From: Leucobacter soli | GTDB lineage: Bacteria; Actinomycetota; Actinomycetes; Actinomycetales; Microbacteriaceae | Direction of reading: 5' to 3' | DNA length: 64,000 nucleotides | Assembly (NCBI RefSeq): GCF_910593785.1 | Contig: NZ_CAJVAP010000010.1 | Location: 46,525 to 110,524 of the forward strand | In this document: piece after piece, positions 25,342-34,091 of the stretch | How positions within the stretch are numbered: the stretch's first letter is position 1 | Layout of the letters: each line of letters opens with the position of its first letter | Program-made: the position numbers and the translations under genes | Notes under the pieces: generated by a model | The model's input: only the letters and a program-made list of their open reading frames with translations | Databases searched by the model: none | Told to the model about the DNA's origin: nothing

Positions 25342-25740
25342 TCAGGCGTTGACGCCGAGGTCCTTCTTGATCTTTGTCGTCGAGATGCCCTCGGTGCGGT
25401 CGAGGTACACGACCTCGCAGTAGTCCTTCAGCACCTCGAAGCGGGGGTCGCCCGCCCAGTCGCCGCCCATGACGACGGCGTCGATCTCGTACTTCTGCAC
25501 GTCGGAGATCTTCTGGTCCCAGGTGTTCTCGGGGATCACGAGGTCGACGTAGCGCACCGCTTCGAGCATCCGCTTGCGCGTCTCGAAGTCGTGGTAGGTC
25601 TTCTTGCCCTTGCCCTCGTTGAACTCCTCGGTGCTCAATGCGACGACCAGGTAGTCGCCCTGGGCCCGAGCCCGCTGCAGGAGTCGGATGTGGCCCCAGT
25701 GCAGGAGGTCGTAGGTGCCGTAGGTCAGGATCCGTTTCAC
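25342..25740 (-). CDS. tagD: Glycerol-3-phosphate cytidylyltransferase
   Basis: 132 residues, the usual length. It makes CDP-glycerol from glycerol-3-phosphate and CTP, for teichoic-acid-type cell-wall polymers. Motifs: GTYDLLHWGHIRLLQRA (HxGH) near the start and RTEGISTTKI near the end. It has a GTG start with TAGGAT 6 nt upstream, so it is probably leaderless. Confidence 0.93.
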   Translation of the reverse strand: MKRILTYGTYDLLHWGHIRLLQRARAQGDYLVVALSTEEFNEGKGKKTYHDFETRKRMLEAVRYVDLVIPENTWDQKISDVQKYEIDAVVMGGDWAGDPRFEVLKDYCEVVYLDRTEGISTTKIKKDLGVNA

Positions 25741-25802
25741 GGGTCCATCCTATGCAGAAGCGCGCGGGGCGAGGCTGAGCCTCGCGTCGCGTCGGCGATC
25801 GG

Positions 25803-26018
25803 TCAGCCGATGAGCAGGGCGATGCCCGCGACCGCCGACACGACCGCGATGAGCAGAGCGATGCCGATGAGCACGGCGTGCACGGTGTAGAAGCGCGTCG
25901 GCTTCCCGGCCTCGTCGCGAGCGCGCGGATCCACGGTCACCCGCTTCCAGAACCGGGGCCACACGATGAGGTTGTAGGCCGCGTTCACGAGCAGCAGGAT
26001 GCCGGCGAGGGTCGTCAT
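25803..26018 (-). CDS. SCO4848-family small membrane protein
   Basis: 71 residues with two transmembrane helices (about 3-18 and 47-70) and a short charged loop. The family is widespread in actinomycetes and has no known function. TAGGCT lies 6 nt before the ATG (leaderless). Confidence 0.75.
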   Translation of the reverse strand: MTTLAGILLLVNAAYNLIVWPRFWKRVTVDPRARDEAGKPTRFYTVHAVLIGIALLIAVVSAVAGIALLIG

Positions 26019-26047
26019 GTCCTCAGCCTAGTGTCCGGCGCAGGGCG

Positions 26048-26581
26048 CTAGCGAGCAGGGGCGTCGGCCGGACCCAGGTCGTAGGTGACCCAGGGGGTGC
26101 GCGTCGAGACCCGGTCGTAGAGGGCTCGCGCTCGCTCGTTGCTCTCGGCGGTGATCCAGCGCACGACCGTCGCCCCCTCGTCCCGGGCGATCTCGGCGAG
26201 CCGTTCGAGCAGGGCGGTGGCCGCCCCGGATCCGCGCGCCGCCGGGTCCGTGAAGAGGTCGTCGAGGAAGATGCCGTGCGAAGCGCTCAGCGGCCGGGCG
26301 AAGGTGCGGAAGTGCGCGAGACCGATCGGCCGGCCGTTCCGCACGGCGAGCAGCCCGCGGGTGAGGTGGGCCGGATCCTGCAGCCACGACCAGACCGTGT
26401 CGACGGCCTCCTCGCTCGGTGCGACACGGTAGAACTCGCGGTAGCCGCGGTACAGCTCGGCCCATGCCGCTCGATCGCTCGCCGCGATCGGGCGGACGTC
26501 GATCGCATCGCCGGTGCCGCCGCGACTTCCCGCGTGCGCACCGTCGGGTCCCGTCGCCTGCTCCGGCCCGTCGACACTCAC
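26048..26581 (-). CDS. GNAT-family N-acetyltransferase
   Basis: 177 residues. After a ~25-residue hydrophilic lead the GNAT fold runs from IDVRPIAASDRAAW to the end. The acetyl-CoA loop is DPAARGSGAATALLERL, and NERARALYDRVS follows. The GTG start at 26581 overlaps the stop of the cupin gene (GTGA). Substrate unknown. Confidence 0.85.
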   Translation of the reverse strand: MSVDGPEQATGPDGAHAGSRGGTGDAIDVRPIAASDRAAWAELYRGYREFYRVAPSEEAVDTVWSWLQDPAHLTRGLLAVRNGRPIGLAHFRTFARPLSASHGIFLDDLFTDPAARGSGAATALLERLAEIARDEGATVVRWITAESNERARALYDRVSTRTPWVTYDLGPADAPAR

Positions 26582-26868
26582 GCGAGCCGCTCCACCTCGA
26601 CGAAGACGATCGGGGCGCCGGATCCGCGATGCTCCATCCGATGCTCCGCACCGGCGGCCCGCGTGTAGCTCTCCCCGGCGACGAGCTCGACCGCGAGCTC
26701 GCTGCCGTCCGCGTTCACCGCGTGCATCGTGCCGGTGACCAGCGGGATCACGACGTACTCGACCTCGTGCCGGTGCATGGGGATCGCCCCTCCGGGCTCG
26801 ATCGTCCACCGCGTAACGCGGAAGCTCCCGTTCTCGACCTGCACGTCCCCGTGCGATCCTGTGCTCAT
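26578..26868 (-). CDS. Single-domain cupin protein
   Basis: 96 residues forming one small beta-barrel with the metal-binding motif HRHEVEY and the second-motif His in AEHRMEHR. A GGAGG ribosome site precedes the ATG. It is coupled to the GNAT gene downstream. Function not known. Confidence 0.8.
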   Translation of the reverse strand: MSTGSHGDVQVENGSFRVTRWTIEPGGAIPMHRHEVEYVVIPLVTGTMHAVNADGSELAVELVAGESYTRAAGAEHRMEHRGSGAPIVFVEVERLA

Positions 26869-27007
26869 CGCCGCCTCCGATCCTGCTCCTCGAGCATGCC
26901 TCTGTTCACAGCATACGGCGCGGGTGTACCGTACTCGCCGCTATGGGGTGCATGCTTGGGACAGCAGCCGGTACTGGGTGATCGGCTCCAAGAGCAAAGG
27001 AACACTC

Positions 27008-27577
27008 ATGTCTGAAACCGAAATCGACGTCGCCGCGGAACGACGCGCCGTCGACTCCGTCCGCACCATGCTCGGCCTCGGCGGCCTGGTCGCCCTCGTC
27101 GTCGGCATCCTGATCCTCGTCAACCCGGTGAAGTCCGCCGCCGTCATGATGCAGATCGTGGCGGTGATCGTGGCCCTCTACATGGTGGGCTCCGGCGCGG
27201 TCTACCTGGGGACGGCGATCTTCTCGAAGACGATGAAGGGCTGGCCCCGCACCGGGCACGCGCTGCTCGGCCTGCTCTACGTCCTGGCAGGCGTGATCCT
27301 CTTCGCGAACCTGACGGCTACCGCGGCACTGCTCACGGTGTTCCTCACCGTGCTGATCGGCATCATGTGGATCGTCGAGGGCATCGTCGCGTTCACCACG
27401 CTGAAGAGCACGGGCAGCAAGGGGCTGACGATCTTCTACGGCATCATCAGCCTGCTCGCAGGCTTCGCGCTGATCTTCTCCCCGCTCCTCAGCGCGGTGA
27501 CGCTGTGGATCCTGATCGGCGTCTCGATGATCGTCCTGGGCGTCATGCAGATCGCCCGCGCGTTCACCGTCAAGTAG
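27008..27577 (+). CDS. HdeD/DUF308 family membrane protein
   Basis: 189 residues, with about six transmembrane helices in three hairpins and repeated GxxxLxxGxxxLxxP-like turns typical of DUF308. The start is chosen at ATG 27008, preceded by AAAGGA. In enterobacteria HdeD is linked to acid stress; here the role is unknown. Confidence 0.82.
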   Translation: MSETEIDVAAERRAVDSVRTMLGLGGLVALVVGILILVNPVKSAAVMMQIVAVIVALYMVGSGAVYLGTAIFSKTMKGWPRTGHALLGLLYVLAGVILFANLTATAALLTVFLTVLIGIMWIVEGIVAFTTLKSTGSKGLTIFYGIISLLAGFALIFSPLLSAVTLWILIGVSMIVLGVMQIARAFTVK

Positions 27578-27594
27578 CAGCAGCGATCGTCGCC

Positions 27595-27623
27595 GAGCCT
27601 TCGCCGCCGTCCGGCGGAGGCTC
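27595..27623. terminator. Terminator hairpin between converging genes
   Basis: GAGCCTTCGCCG (27595-27606) pairs with CGGCGGAGGCTC (27612-27623) with one mismatch and a 5-nt loop. Confidence 0.6.
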
Positions 27624-27687
27624 ACGGCGCATCCCCGGCCCGCTCACGGCGCCCCGGATCCGGCCCTGGACCGCGGTTGGCAGTGCC

Positions 27688-28143
27688 TCAGGCGAGACCC
27701 TCGACCGTCGACGCGTCGATCGGATCGCCGGCGAGCACGAGGTCGATGTACTTCCGCAGCACGACGAGCGCGGCGGATCCGGCATCGAACTGAGCGGCCA
27801 CGAAGCGGTCGGAGCGGATCAGGCGCAACGCCTCGAACGCGGGCATGATCGCCCCCCGCACTTTGTCCGCCTTCGCTTGCGGCACCGCCGCGCGGAGCTC
27901 GGCCATCGACGTGAAGATCGGCAGCAGCAGCTGGCCCCGGGTCGAGCGGATCGTGCGGATGCGGGTCGCCTTCGCCTTCGGCGTGCCGGTCACGTCGACG
28001 ACCAGGTAGTCCTCGCGCAGGACCGTGAGGAACGCGGCGAGGTGCGCGTAGTCGGGGGTCCGCTGCAGGGCGTCGAGGGCGCTCCGGGCCTCGACGTTCT
28101 CGTAGTCGGCGGTGAGCCCGTCGGGAATCTGCGCTTCGGCCAT
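27688..28143 (-). CDS. SseB-family N-terminal domain protein
   Basis: 151 residues resembling the SseB N-terminal domain (LAAFLTVLREDYLVVDVTG, TRGQLLLPIFTSMAELRAA, LRLIRSDRFVAAQFDAGS). Cytosolic, function unknown. TAGGCT lies 7 nt before the ATG, so the mRNA is probably leaderless. Confidence 0.7.
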   Translation of the reverse strand: MAEAQIPDGLTADYENVEARSALDALQRTPDYAHLAAFLTVLREDYLVVDVTGTPKAKATRIRTIRSTRGQLLLPIFTSMAELRAAVPQAKADKVRGAIMPAFEALRLIRSDRFVAAQFDAGSAALVVLRKYIDLVLAGDPIDASTVEGLA

Positions 28144-28202
28144 GCGCACCAGCCTAGCCCGCAGCGCCTCCAGGCCTGCGAGCCGACGGTCTCCCGGCTC
28201 CG

Positions 28203-28817
28203 TCAGTCGTCGCCGAGCCCGCGGGCGTGCAGAGCGGCGCCGGTGTCGCGGGCGTGCCGCACCATGCGCACGGCGAAGGGTACGGCGAAGGCGCGCGGGC
28301 TCCGGTCGAAGCCTCGGGCGCGGGCGGCGGCGCGGGTCTCGTGCGCCACCTCGATCGCGAGCGGGAGGGAGCGGATCGCGAGGGCGAAGGCGAGGGCGAC
28401 CCGTTCGGGCGAGACGCCCAACCGTCGCAGCGGGCCGAGCGCACGGACGATCGCATCGAGCAGTTCGTCGACCGACGTGCTGGCCGTGACGGCGATGGCG
28501 GCCAGGATCAGCGCGAGCAGCCCGGCGACGACGTCGACGGCGCGCTCCCAGCCGTGCTGCCACCACTGGAACGCGAAGAGCAGGGCTCCTGCCGGGATGA
28601 AGACGCGGAGCGGCCGCAGCAGTTCGCGGCGGCGCCCGGTCGTGCCGAGGCCGGCCATGAGCGCGAGCGCCAGGCCGACGCCGAGCGCGCCGAGTGCGGG
28701 GATCCAGCCCGGCACCGCGATCACGACGACGCCGAAGAGCAGGAGGCCGAGCAGCTTCGTGCCCGGCCGCAGGAGGCGCAGCGGGCTCGGGGGCGCGGTA
28801 CCGGGGTCGTGGCTCAC
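28203..28817 (-). CDS. bioN: ECF transporter transmembrane protein, BioN/EcfT
   Basis: 204 residues, a membrane scaffold of the biotin ECF importer. About four to five helices are followed by the cytoplasmic coupling helices carrying the Ala-Arg-Gly motif (AAARARGFDRS and ALHARGLGDD). The GTG start overlaps the ATPase stop. It is the last gene of bioY-M-N. Confidence 0.87.
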   Translation of the reverse strand: MSHDPGTAPPSPLRLLRPGTKLLGLLLFGVVVIAVPGWIPALGALGVGLALALMAGLGTTGRRRELLRPLRVFIPAGALLFAFQWWQHGWERAVDVVAGLLALILAAIAVTASTSVDELLDAIVRALGPLRRLGVSPERVALAFALAIRSLPLAIEVAHETRAAARARGFDRSPRAFAVPFAVRMVRHARDTGAALHARGLGDD

Positions 28818-29512
28818 GGGCGCTCCTCGTACCAGCGCACGGCATCCGCGGGCTCGATCCCGGCCGCGGCCGAGTCGAGCGCCACCTCGCCGTCGTCGAC
28901 CACGAGCACCCGCTCGCAACGGGCCGCCAGGCCGAGATCGTGGGTGGCGACCACGAGCTGCTGCGGCAGGCCGAGCAGCAGTTCGGTCACCAGGCGGGTG
29001 TTGCGCAGGTCGAGCAGCGTGGTGGGCTCGTCGGCGACGAGGATCGCGGGATCCGTGGCGAGAACGCCGGCGAGCGCGAGCAACTGCTGCTGCCCGCCCG
29101 AGAGCGCGTGCACGCTGCGGTCGGCGAGCTCGCCGAGTCCGAAGCGCTCGAGGGCGGCCTCGGCGGCGTGGAGGCGATCGGCTGCGCGGCGGTGCGTGCG
29201 GCGCAGCGAGAGCGCGACGTCCTCGATGGCCGTCGGCATCACGAGCTGCGCGGCGGGATTGGTGAAGGCGAAGGCGACGAGACGGCGCACCTCCGGCCCG
29301 TCGCGGCGGGTGTCGAGCCCGCGCACGCGCACCGTCCCCGAACTCGGCAGGATCAAACCGTTCAGCAGGCGCGCGAGCGTCGACTTGCCCGAGCCGTTCG
29401 GGCCGATCAGCGCGATCCGCTGCTCTGCGAGGTCGAGCGTGTGCGGTGCGAGCACGCGCGTCTCGCCCGTTGCGGAACGGGCGACGAACGAGGCCTCCCG
29501 CAGTTCGATCAT
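28814..29512 (-). CDS. bioM: ECF transporter ATPase, BioM
   Basis: 232 residues. Walker A GPNGSGKST at 37-45, signature LSGGQQQLLALAGVL, Walker B ILVADEPTTLLD, switch His VVATHDLGLA. ATG 29512 lies in a 4-bp overlap with bioY. It energises biotin uptake. Confidence 0.9.
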   Translation of the reverse strand: MIELREASFVARSATGETRVLAPHTLDLAEQRIALIGPNGSGKSTLARLLNGLILPSSGTVRVRGLDTRRDGPEVRRLVAFAFTNPAAQLVMPTAIEDVALSLRRTHRRAADRLHAAEAALERFGLGELADRSVHALSGGQQQLLALAGVLATDPAILVADEPTTLLDLRNTRLVTELLLGLPQQLVVATHDLGLAARCERVLVVDDGEVALDSAAAGIEPADAVRWYEERP

Positions 29513-30252
29513 GCGGAGGCGCGGGCGTCCCGCCGTGCGCTGCGCGGTGCCTCGCGCGACGCGCGCGGCGGCAGCAGATCCGGGAACGCCCGGTGCACGG
29601 CAGTCGCCACGATCGCGACGAGCGCCATCTTGACGAGATCGAGCGGGACGAACGCCAGGTTGAAGACGAGCGCCTGCCCGAGCGTGATGCCGGCGAGCCA
29701 GCTCATCACGGGGATGCCGGCCGCGTAGATCAGGAGGCTGGCCGGGATCAGCGCGACGAAGACGAGGGCGGCTTGGCCGGCGGCCGATCGCCGCGAGAGG
29801 CGCGACACCGCGAAGCCCGCGAGCCAGGCCGCGAATGGGAAGCTGAGGAGGAAGCCGGCCGACGGCAGGGCCAGGACGGCGAGACCGGCACTGCCACCGG
29901 CGAAGACCGGGAGGCCGATGAAGCCGATGGCGAGGTAGAGCAGCACGGCGAGGAATCCGCGCGTCGCTCCGAGCGCCGCTCCGGCGAGCAGCACGGCGAA
30001 GGTCTGCAGCGTGATCGGGACGGGGACGAAGCCGAGGGGTATCGAGATCAGCGAGCAGGCCGCGATGAGCGCGGCGAAGAGCGCGATGAGCGCCAGGTCG
30101 GCGACCGGCCGTCGCCGACGCGCGCTGCCCGAGCCGGGCTCGGCTCCGTGATCCGCCCCGGGATCGGTTGCCGGCGCGGACGTCGGCGCGGATGTCGTCG
30201 CGTGCGCGGTCCCGGTGGTCGTTTCGGTCGCGGGTTCTGACTCGTGCGTCAT
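29509..30252 (-). CDS. bioY: Biotin ECF transporter substrate-binding component, BioY
   Basis: 247 residues. A ~60-residue polar lead (Thr, Ala, Pro, Asp-rich) precedes the BioY membrane domain of six helices (VPITLQTFAVLLAGAALGATRGF, VFAGGSAGLAVLALPSAGFLLSFP). The start at 30252 follows AGGAGGGGC. Divergent bioQ and two operators lie upstream, so the operon should be repressed when biotin is plentiful. Confidence 0.9.
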   Translation of the reverse strand: MTHESEPATETTTGTAHATTSAPTSAPATDPGADHGAEPGSGSARRRRPVADLALIALFAALIAACSLISIPLGFVPVPITLQTFAVLLAGAALGATRGFLAVLLYLAIGFIGLPVFAGGSAGLAVLALPSAGFLLSFPFAAWLAGFAVSRLSRRSAAGQAALVFVALIPASLLIYAAGIPVMSWLAGITLGQALVFNLAFVPLDLVKMALVAIVATAVHRAFPDLLPPRASREAPRSARRDARASA

Positions 30253-30313
30253 GCCCCTCCTCCTGCTCGTTCCTCGCGCGAAACCCGCGCATCTCCATGT
30301 CCACATCGGTGAT

Positions 30314-30343
30314 CTGAACAGTGTTCAGGTGAACGGTGTTCAG
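30314..30343. promoter_or_regulatory. Two adjacent BioQ-type operators
   Basis: Two 15-bp palindromes abut: CTGAACAGTGTTCAG (30314-30328) and GTGAACGGTGTTCAG (30329-30343). Both match the TGAAC-N3-GTTnn consensus known for BioQ in corynebacteria and mycobacteria. They lie between bioY and bioQ, just upstream of the bioQ -10 element (TACGCT, 30352-30357), so they can control both genes. Confidence 0.8.
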
Positions 30344-30363
30344 GTTAGCGCTACGCTGGTCCC

Positions 30364-30978
30364 ATGCGCAACAGCCGAGCGGATGTCGTCGAAGCGGCGC
30401 TGCGCGTACTCGACGCGCACGGGCTCGAGAACTGCTCGATGCGGCGGGTGGCCGCCGAGCTCGGAGTCCAGCCGAGCGCGCTCTACCACCATGTGCCGGA
30501 CAAGCAGACGCTGCTGGCGCTCATGGCCGACGAGATCGTGCGCGGCGTGGCGGCGCCCGGAGCGGTCCGCGGGTCGGCACCGGGCGCGACGCCGGGTGCA
30601 GCACCGGTCGCGGTTCGCGGCTCGAAAGCGGGCCCGGCGACCGCCGCCGACCTCTGCCGTGCGCTGCGCACCGCGATGCTGGGGGTGCGCGACGGGGCGG
30701 ATGTGGTCGCGACCGCCTCGGCCTTCCGCCTCGGCGCCTCGAGCGTCGAGGCGGCGCTCGCCGAGCTCGTCGGGGCCGACGGCGCCCGGACGCTCCTGCT
30801 CTACACGTTCGGCCAGGCCCAATCGGCGCAGACGCACCGGCAGGCCGCGGCGTTCGCGGCGCTGGCGGATCCTTCGCGAGTGTCGGCGGATGCAGAGGCG
30901 GAGGCCGAGGCCGACCTCGACGCCTCCTTCGACCGCGGGGTCGAGATCATCCTCGCGGGCATCGACTCTCTGCGGTAG
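30364..30978 (+). CDS. bioQ: TetR-family biotin regulator, BioQ
   Basis: 204 residues. N-terminal TetR helix-turn-helix at about 1-47 (MRRVAAELGVQPSALYHHVPDKQTLL), then an all-helical C-terminal domain of the tetracyclin-repressor type with a low-complexity Ala/Gly/Pro loop at ~65-95. It is divergent from bioYMN with matching operators. TACGCT lies 6 nt before the ATG (leaderless), directly after the operator, indicating autoregulation. Confidence 0.83.
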   Translation: MRNSRADVVEAALRVLDAHGLENCSMRRVAAELGVQPSALYHHVPDKQTLLALMADEIVRGVAAPGAVRGSAPGATPGAAPVAVRGSKAGPATAADLCRALRTAMLGVRDGADVVATASAFRLGASSVEAALAELVGADGARTLLLYTFGQAQSAQTHRQAAAFAALADPSRVSADAEAEAEADLDASFDRGVEIILAGIDSLR

Positions 30979-31014
30979 CAGTATTCCGAAGGGCACCGCA
31001 GGGAGTATCAAGCA

Positions 31015-32208
31015 CTAGCCAATAAGCACGGCGAGGACACTCGGAGAATAGAAGCGTTTCTTGTAGGCAGAGTCATCCAAGACTTGCAGAATCTCAAGGT
31101 CTTTCAACTGCCGAACCAACTTGTTTGCCCTCTGGTACGAAACTCCGAGTTCTTGCTCAACCCTTTTCACCGTGAAGCTCGGGTTTGCGACGGCGAGGTC
31201 GACAAGTGCGTGAGCAGTATCGGCGCGCAGATTGGATGCCCGCAGACGATCTTTCAACTCGGCCTGGACAGCAACAAGTGACAGCATCTGGTCCTTGGTC
31301 TGATCCGCGGCACTCTCCAATCCCCTCGAGAAGAACTCGATGTAGGCGTTCCAATCTTCGCGAGCACTCACATCGAAAAGACGGTCGTAGTACTCGCCTC
31401 GCCTGGACTCAAACCAAGGGGACACCGTCAGCGTCGGCTCACTCAGCACTCCGGCGGCCTGCAGGTGCAGGACTATGAGGTATCGCCCAACGCGACCATT
31501 GCCGTCCATAAATGGGTGCAACGTCTCGAACTGGTAGTGAGACATTGCTGCCGCGACCACAGGGTCTATCTCATCGCTGTGATCGGCTTTCATCCAGTCC
31601 ATGAGGTCCCTCAGGCCTGTCTCGAGATGCATACCCGGAGGGGTCGGAACGAATCGGGATCGGTGGGCAGGAAATGCCCTCGGGTCTGCACCGGGCCTCT
31701 GGCCGATAACTACCTGATCTTCCCGCACCTTCCCCGATATCCCCTCAAGCTTGGTTCCCTGCATGAGGCGACCTTGGAGCTCACTCACCAAAGACACAGA
31801 GATGGGATAGCCCTCTGAGATCCGCCGAAAACCATAGTTCGCCATAGCAACATAATTCAGAACTTCGACCAGTTCAGGAGTCGACGGCGCATCTTCATCG
31901 GCGGTGAACACGTCGGCGAGCGGGGCGTAGGTTCCCTCAAGCGCCGAGGTGCTCTGAGCTTCTCTTCTCAGGGTAGGAAGCCTCAGGAGCGTTGGGTTCG
32001 GGAGTTGCTTTGCGGTGGCATCAAGTGCTGCGAGGGCGGCCCGAGCTCTCGAAACAGCGAGGTGGGTACGCCCCTCCAGAACTGGCATTGATGTCTTGAG
32101 GGGGAGGGGAACGAAGGCCTTGTGCTGCCACGCTCCGCGTAGCGGATCGCTCCCCGTGATCGGCAAGAGCGATCCGGAGTTGCTCGTTTCGAAGAGATCT
32201 AGATCCAC
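31015..32208 (-). CDS. Fic-family AMPylation-type protein with C-terminal winged helix
   Basis: 397 residues. The Fic core motif HPFMDGNGR (His near 230) is complete. An inhibitory-helix motif of class II, TSALEG, lies near residue 90, so the enzyme can restrain itself. The C-terminus (SFTVKRVEQELGVSYQRANKLVRQL) is a winged HTH. Fic enzymes transfer AMP to target proteins. Base composition is lower in GC than the neighbours and the gene stands alone, suggesting acquisition by transfer. GTG 32208 with TAAAGT 6 nt upstream indicates a leaderless start. Confidence 0.9.
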   Translation of the reverse strand: MDLDLFETSNSGSLLPITGSDPLRGAWQHKAFVPLPLKTSMPVLEGRTHLAVSRARAALAALDATAKQLPNPTLLRLPTLRREAQSTSALEGTYAPLADVFTADEDAPSTPELVEVLNYVAMANYGFRRISEGYPISVSLVSELQGRLMQGTKLEGISGKVREDQVVIGQRPGADPRAFPAHRSRFVPTPPGMHLETGLRDLMDWMKADHSDEIDPVVAAAMSHYQFETLHPFMDGNGRVGRYLIVLHLQAAGVLSEPTLTVSPWFESRRGEYYDRLFDVSAREDWNAYIEFFSRGLESAADQTKDQMLSLVAVQAELKDRLRASNLRADTAHALVDLAVANPSFTVKRVEQELGVSYQRANKLVRQLKDLEILQVLDDSAYKKRFYSPSVLAVLIG

Positions 32209-32331
32209 ATCTCTACTTTAGACGCACTTCAAGAGAGCTGTGCCGGAATATCTCTCTTGAACGCGAGGTACGTTGTCCCGGTCGTAATGCCAGGCTGGCG
32301 CTGGTCGTGTGGTGCTGTTGTGGCTCGCGCG

Positions 32332-33024
32332 TCAGAACAGCGTGTTCAGATCCTCCATGCCGCGCATCGCGTCGTAGTCGAGCACGACGCAGCGGATGCC
32401 GCGATCCTCGGCGAGCGTGCGCGCCTGCGGCTTGATCTCCTGCGCCGCGAACACGCCCTGCACGGGGGCGAGCACCGGATCCCGGTTCATCAGCTCGAGG
32501 TAGCGCGTGAGCTGCTCGACGCCGTCGATCTCTCCGCGGCGCTTGATCTCGATGGCCACCGAGGCGCCCGCGGGATCCTTCGCGAGGATGTCCACCGGGC
32601 CGATCGCCGTCATGTACTCCCGCCGCACCAGCGTGTGACCATCGCCCAGCAGCTCGATCTGCTCGGCGAGCAGCTCCTGCAGGTGCGCCTCGACGCCGTC
32701 CTTGATGAGGCCGGGATCGACGCCGAGCTCGTGCGAGCTGTCGTGCAGGATCTCGAACAGCGAGACGATCAGCTTGTCGGCGGTCTTCTGATGGGTGACC
32801 TGCCAGGCCTCGACGACGCCGGCCTCGAGCTGCTCGGTCTCGAGCTCGACCGGGGAGAGCGCGCACGGCGGGCTCATCCAGTTCAGTGGCTTGTAGGATC
32901 CGCCGTCGCTGTGCACGAGGATCGAGCCGTCCGCCTTGAGCATCAGCACTCGCGTGGCTCTGGGGAGGTGGGCGCTGAGTCGCCCGGCGTAGTCCACAGA
33001 GCAGTCGGCCACCACGATTCGCAC
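32332..33024 (-). CDS. nucS: Mismatch-specific endonuclease NucS
   Basis: 230 residues, usual length. It is the actinobacterial/archaeal EndoMS that cleaves DNA at mismatches. The catalytic PD-(D/E)xK core is GPVDILAKD followed by AIEIKRRG. The C-terminus ends DLNTLF, which looks like a sliding-clamp-binding tail. GTG start with TAGGCT 6 nt upstream. Confidence 0.93.
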   Translation of the reverse strand: MRIVVADCSVDYAGRLSAHLPRATRVLMLKADGSILVHSDGGSYKPLNWMSPPCALSPVELETEQLEAGVVEAWQVTHQKTADKLIVSLFEILHDSSHELGVDPGLIKDGVEAHLQELLAEQIELLGDGHTLVRREYMTAIGPVDILAKDPAGASVAIEIKRRGEIDGVEQLTRYLELMNRDPVLAPVQGVFAAQEIKPQARTLAEDRGIRCVVLDYDAMRGMEDLNTLF

Positions 33025-33033
33025 GGAGACAGC

Positions 33034-34035
33034 CTACCTCTCCTGCGAGGCCGGCCGAGCGCGGGCCGACCCGGCGATCAGAGCGCTCAGCAGAGCGCAC
33101 AGCGCCAACGGCCAGAAGGCCTGCAGCAGGCCGAAGTGCTCGCCCAGGATCCCGATCATGGGCGGGCCGATCAGGTAGGCGCCGTACGCCATCATCGATA
33201 CGGCGGCGACGCTGACCGGGAACCCGAGCGCGCATCCCGCACCCCACAGGGCGACTCCGATCACGGCGACCCAGCCGACCGGGACGAGGATCACCAGGAC
33301 GACACCCGCGGCGAAGAGCAGCGCGCTGCCGCGCAGTGCCGCGACCCGGCCGAAGCGCTCGATCAGGAGGCCGCCGCAGAAGCGGGTGAGCACCATCGCG
33401 GCGAAGAAGACGCCCACGGTGAGCGTGCCCTGGCTGTTGCTGAAGCCGCGCCCGTCGATGGCCGCGAGTGCGATCCAGTCCGAGCCGGTGCCCTCGCCCA
33501 GGCTCATGCTGAGCGCGATCAGCCCGATCAGGTAGATCCGCGCATCCCGCCACGGACTGTAGCTTCGAGGGATGCCGGGCCCCGCATCGCCCGCGCCCGC
33601 GTCCGTGCCCGCATCCGCACTCGCGGTCGTGCCCACGGTCGGGATCGGCCCGGTCACGACGGAACCGGTGCGCCCGATCGGTGCGACATCCGGCTCCGCC
33701 CCGGGCGCGCGACTCGACGGTCGACCGGGCGCGCGGTCGGGCGCGTCGTTGCGCGGGACCCGCCGCAGCGCGAGCACGCCGACCACGACCACCACGGCGT
33801 AGGTCGCCGCGATGTGCAGCGGCACGGGGATGCGGAGCGCCTCGGCCGCGCCCCCGACGCCCATGGACAGAACGAGCAGGCTCATCTCCAGCGTGGTCGC
33901 ACCCAGGTGGTCCCGGACCGAGGGGAGGCGGCTGAGCCAAGCCCCGAAACCGAAGCCGAGCGTCGCGAAGAGCAGGAACACGGCCACCGACCAGCGCTGC
34001 ACGCGCATGCGCTCGGGAACGGGGGAGAAGGCCAC
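33034..34035 (-). CDS. MFS transporter, apparently with an internal in-frame deletion
   Basis: 333 residues, about 70-100 fewer than family members. The first helix and loop (GFGAWLSRLPSVRDHLGATTLEM) are normal. The chain then jumps from LLVLSMG to VGGAAEALRIPVPLHIA, so about three helices of the N-terminal half and the usual motif A loop are missing. The C-terminal six helices look complete. The central loop is long and Pro/Ala/Thr-rich. The GTG start has TAGTGT 6 nt upstream. Probably a non-functional or altered exporter; an assembly error cannot be excluded. Confidence 0.72.
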   Translation of the reverse strand: MAFSPVPERMRVQRWSVAVFLLFATLGFGFGAWLSRLPSVRDHLGATTLEMSLLVLSMGVGGAAEALRIPVPLHIAATYAVVVVVGVLALRRVPRNDAPDRAPGRPSSRAPGAEPDVAPIGRTGSVVTGPIPTVGTTASADAGTDAGAGDAGPGIPRSYSPWRDARIYLIGLIALSMSLGEGTGSDWIALAAIDGRGFSNSQGTLTVGVFFAAMVLTRFCGGLLIERFGRVAALRGSALLFAAGVVLVILVPVGWVAVIGVALWGAGCALGFPVSVAAVSMMAYGAYLIGPPMIGILGEHFGLLQAFWPLALCALLSALIAGSARARPASQER

Positions 34036-34091
34036 CGATCCACACTACCCGGATGCCGCGGCGGGGACGGCGCGCGCGATGCGTGCGTCGG

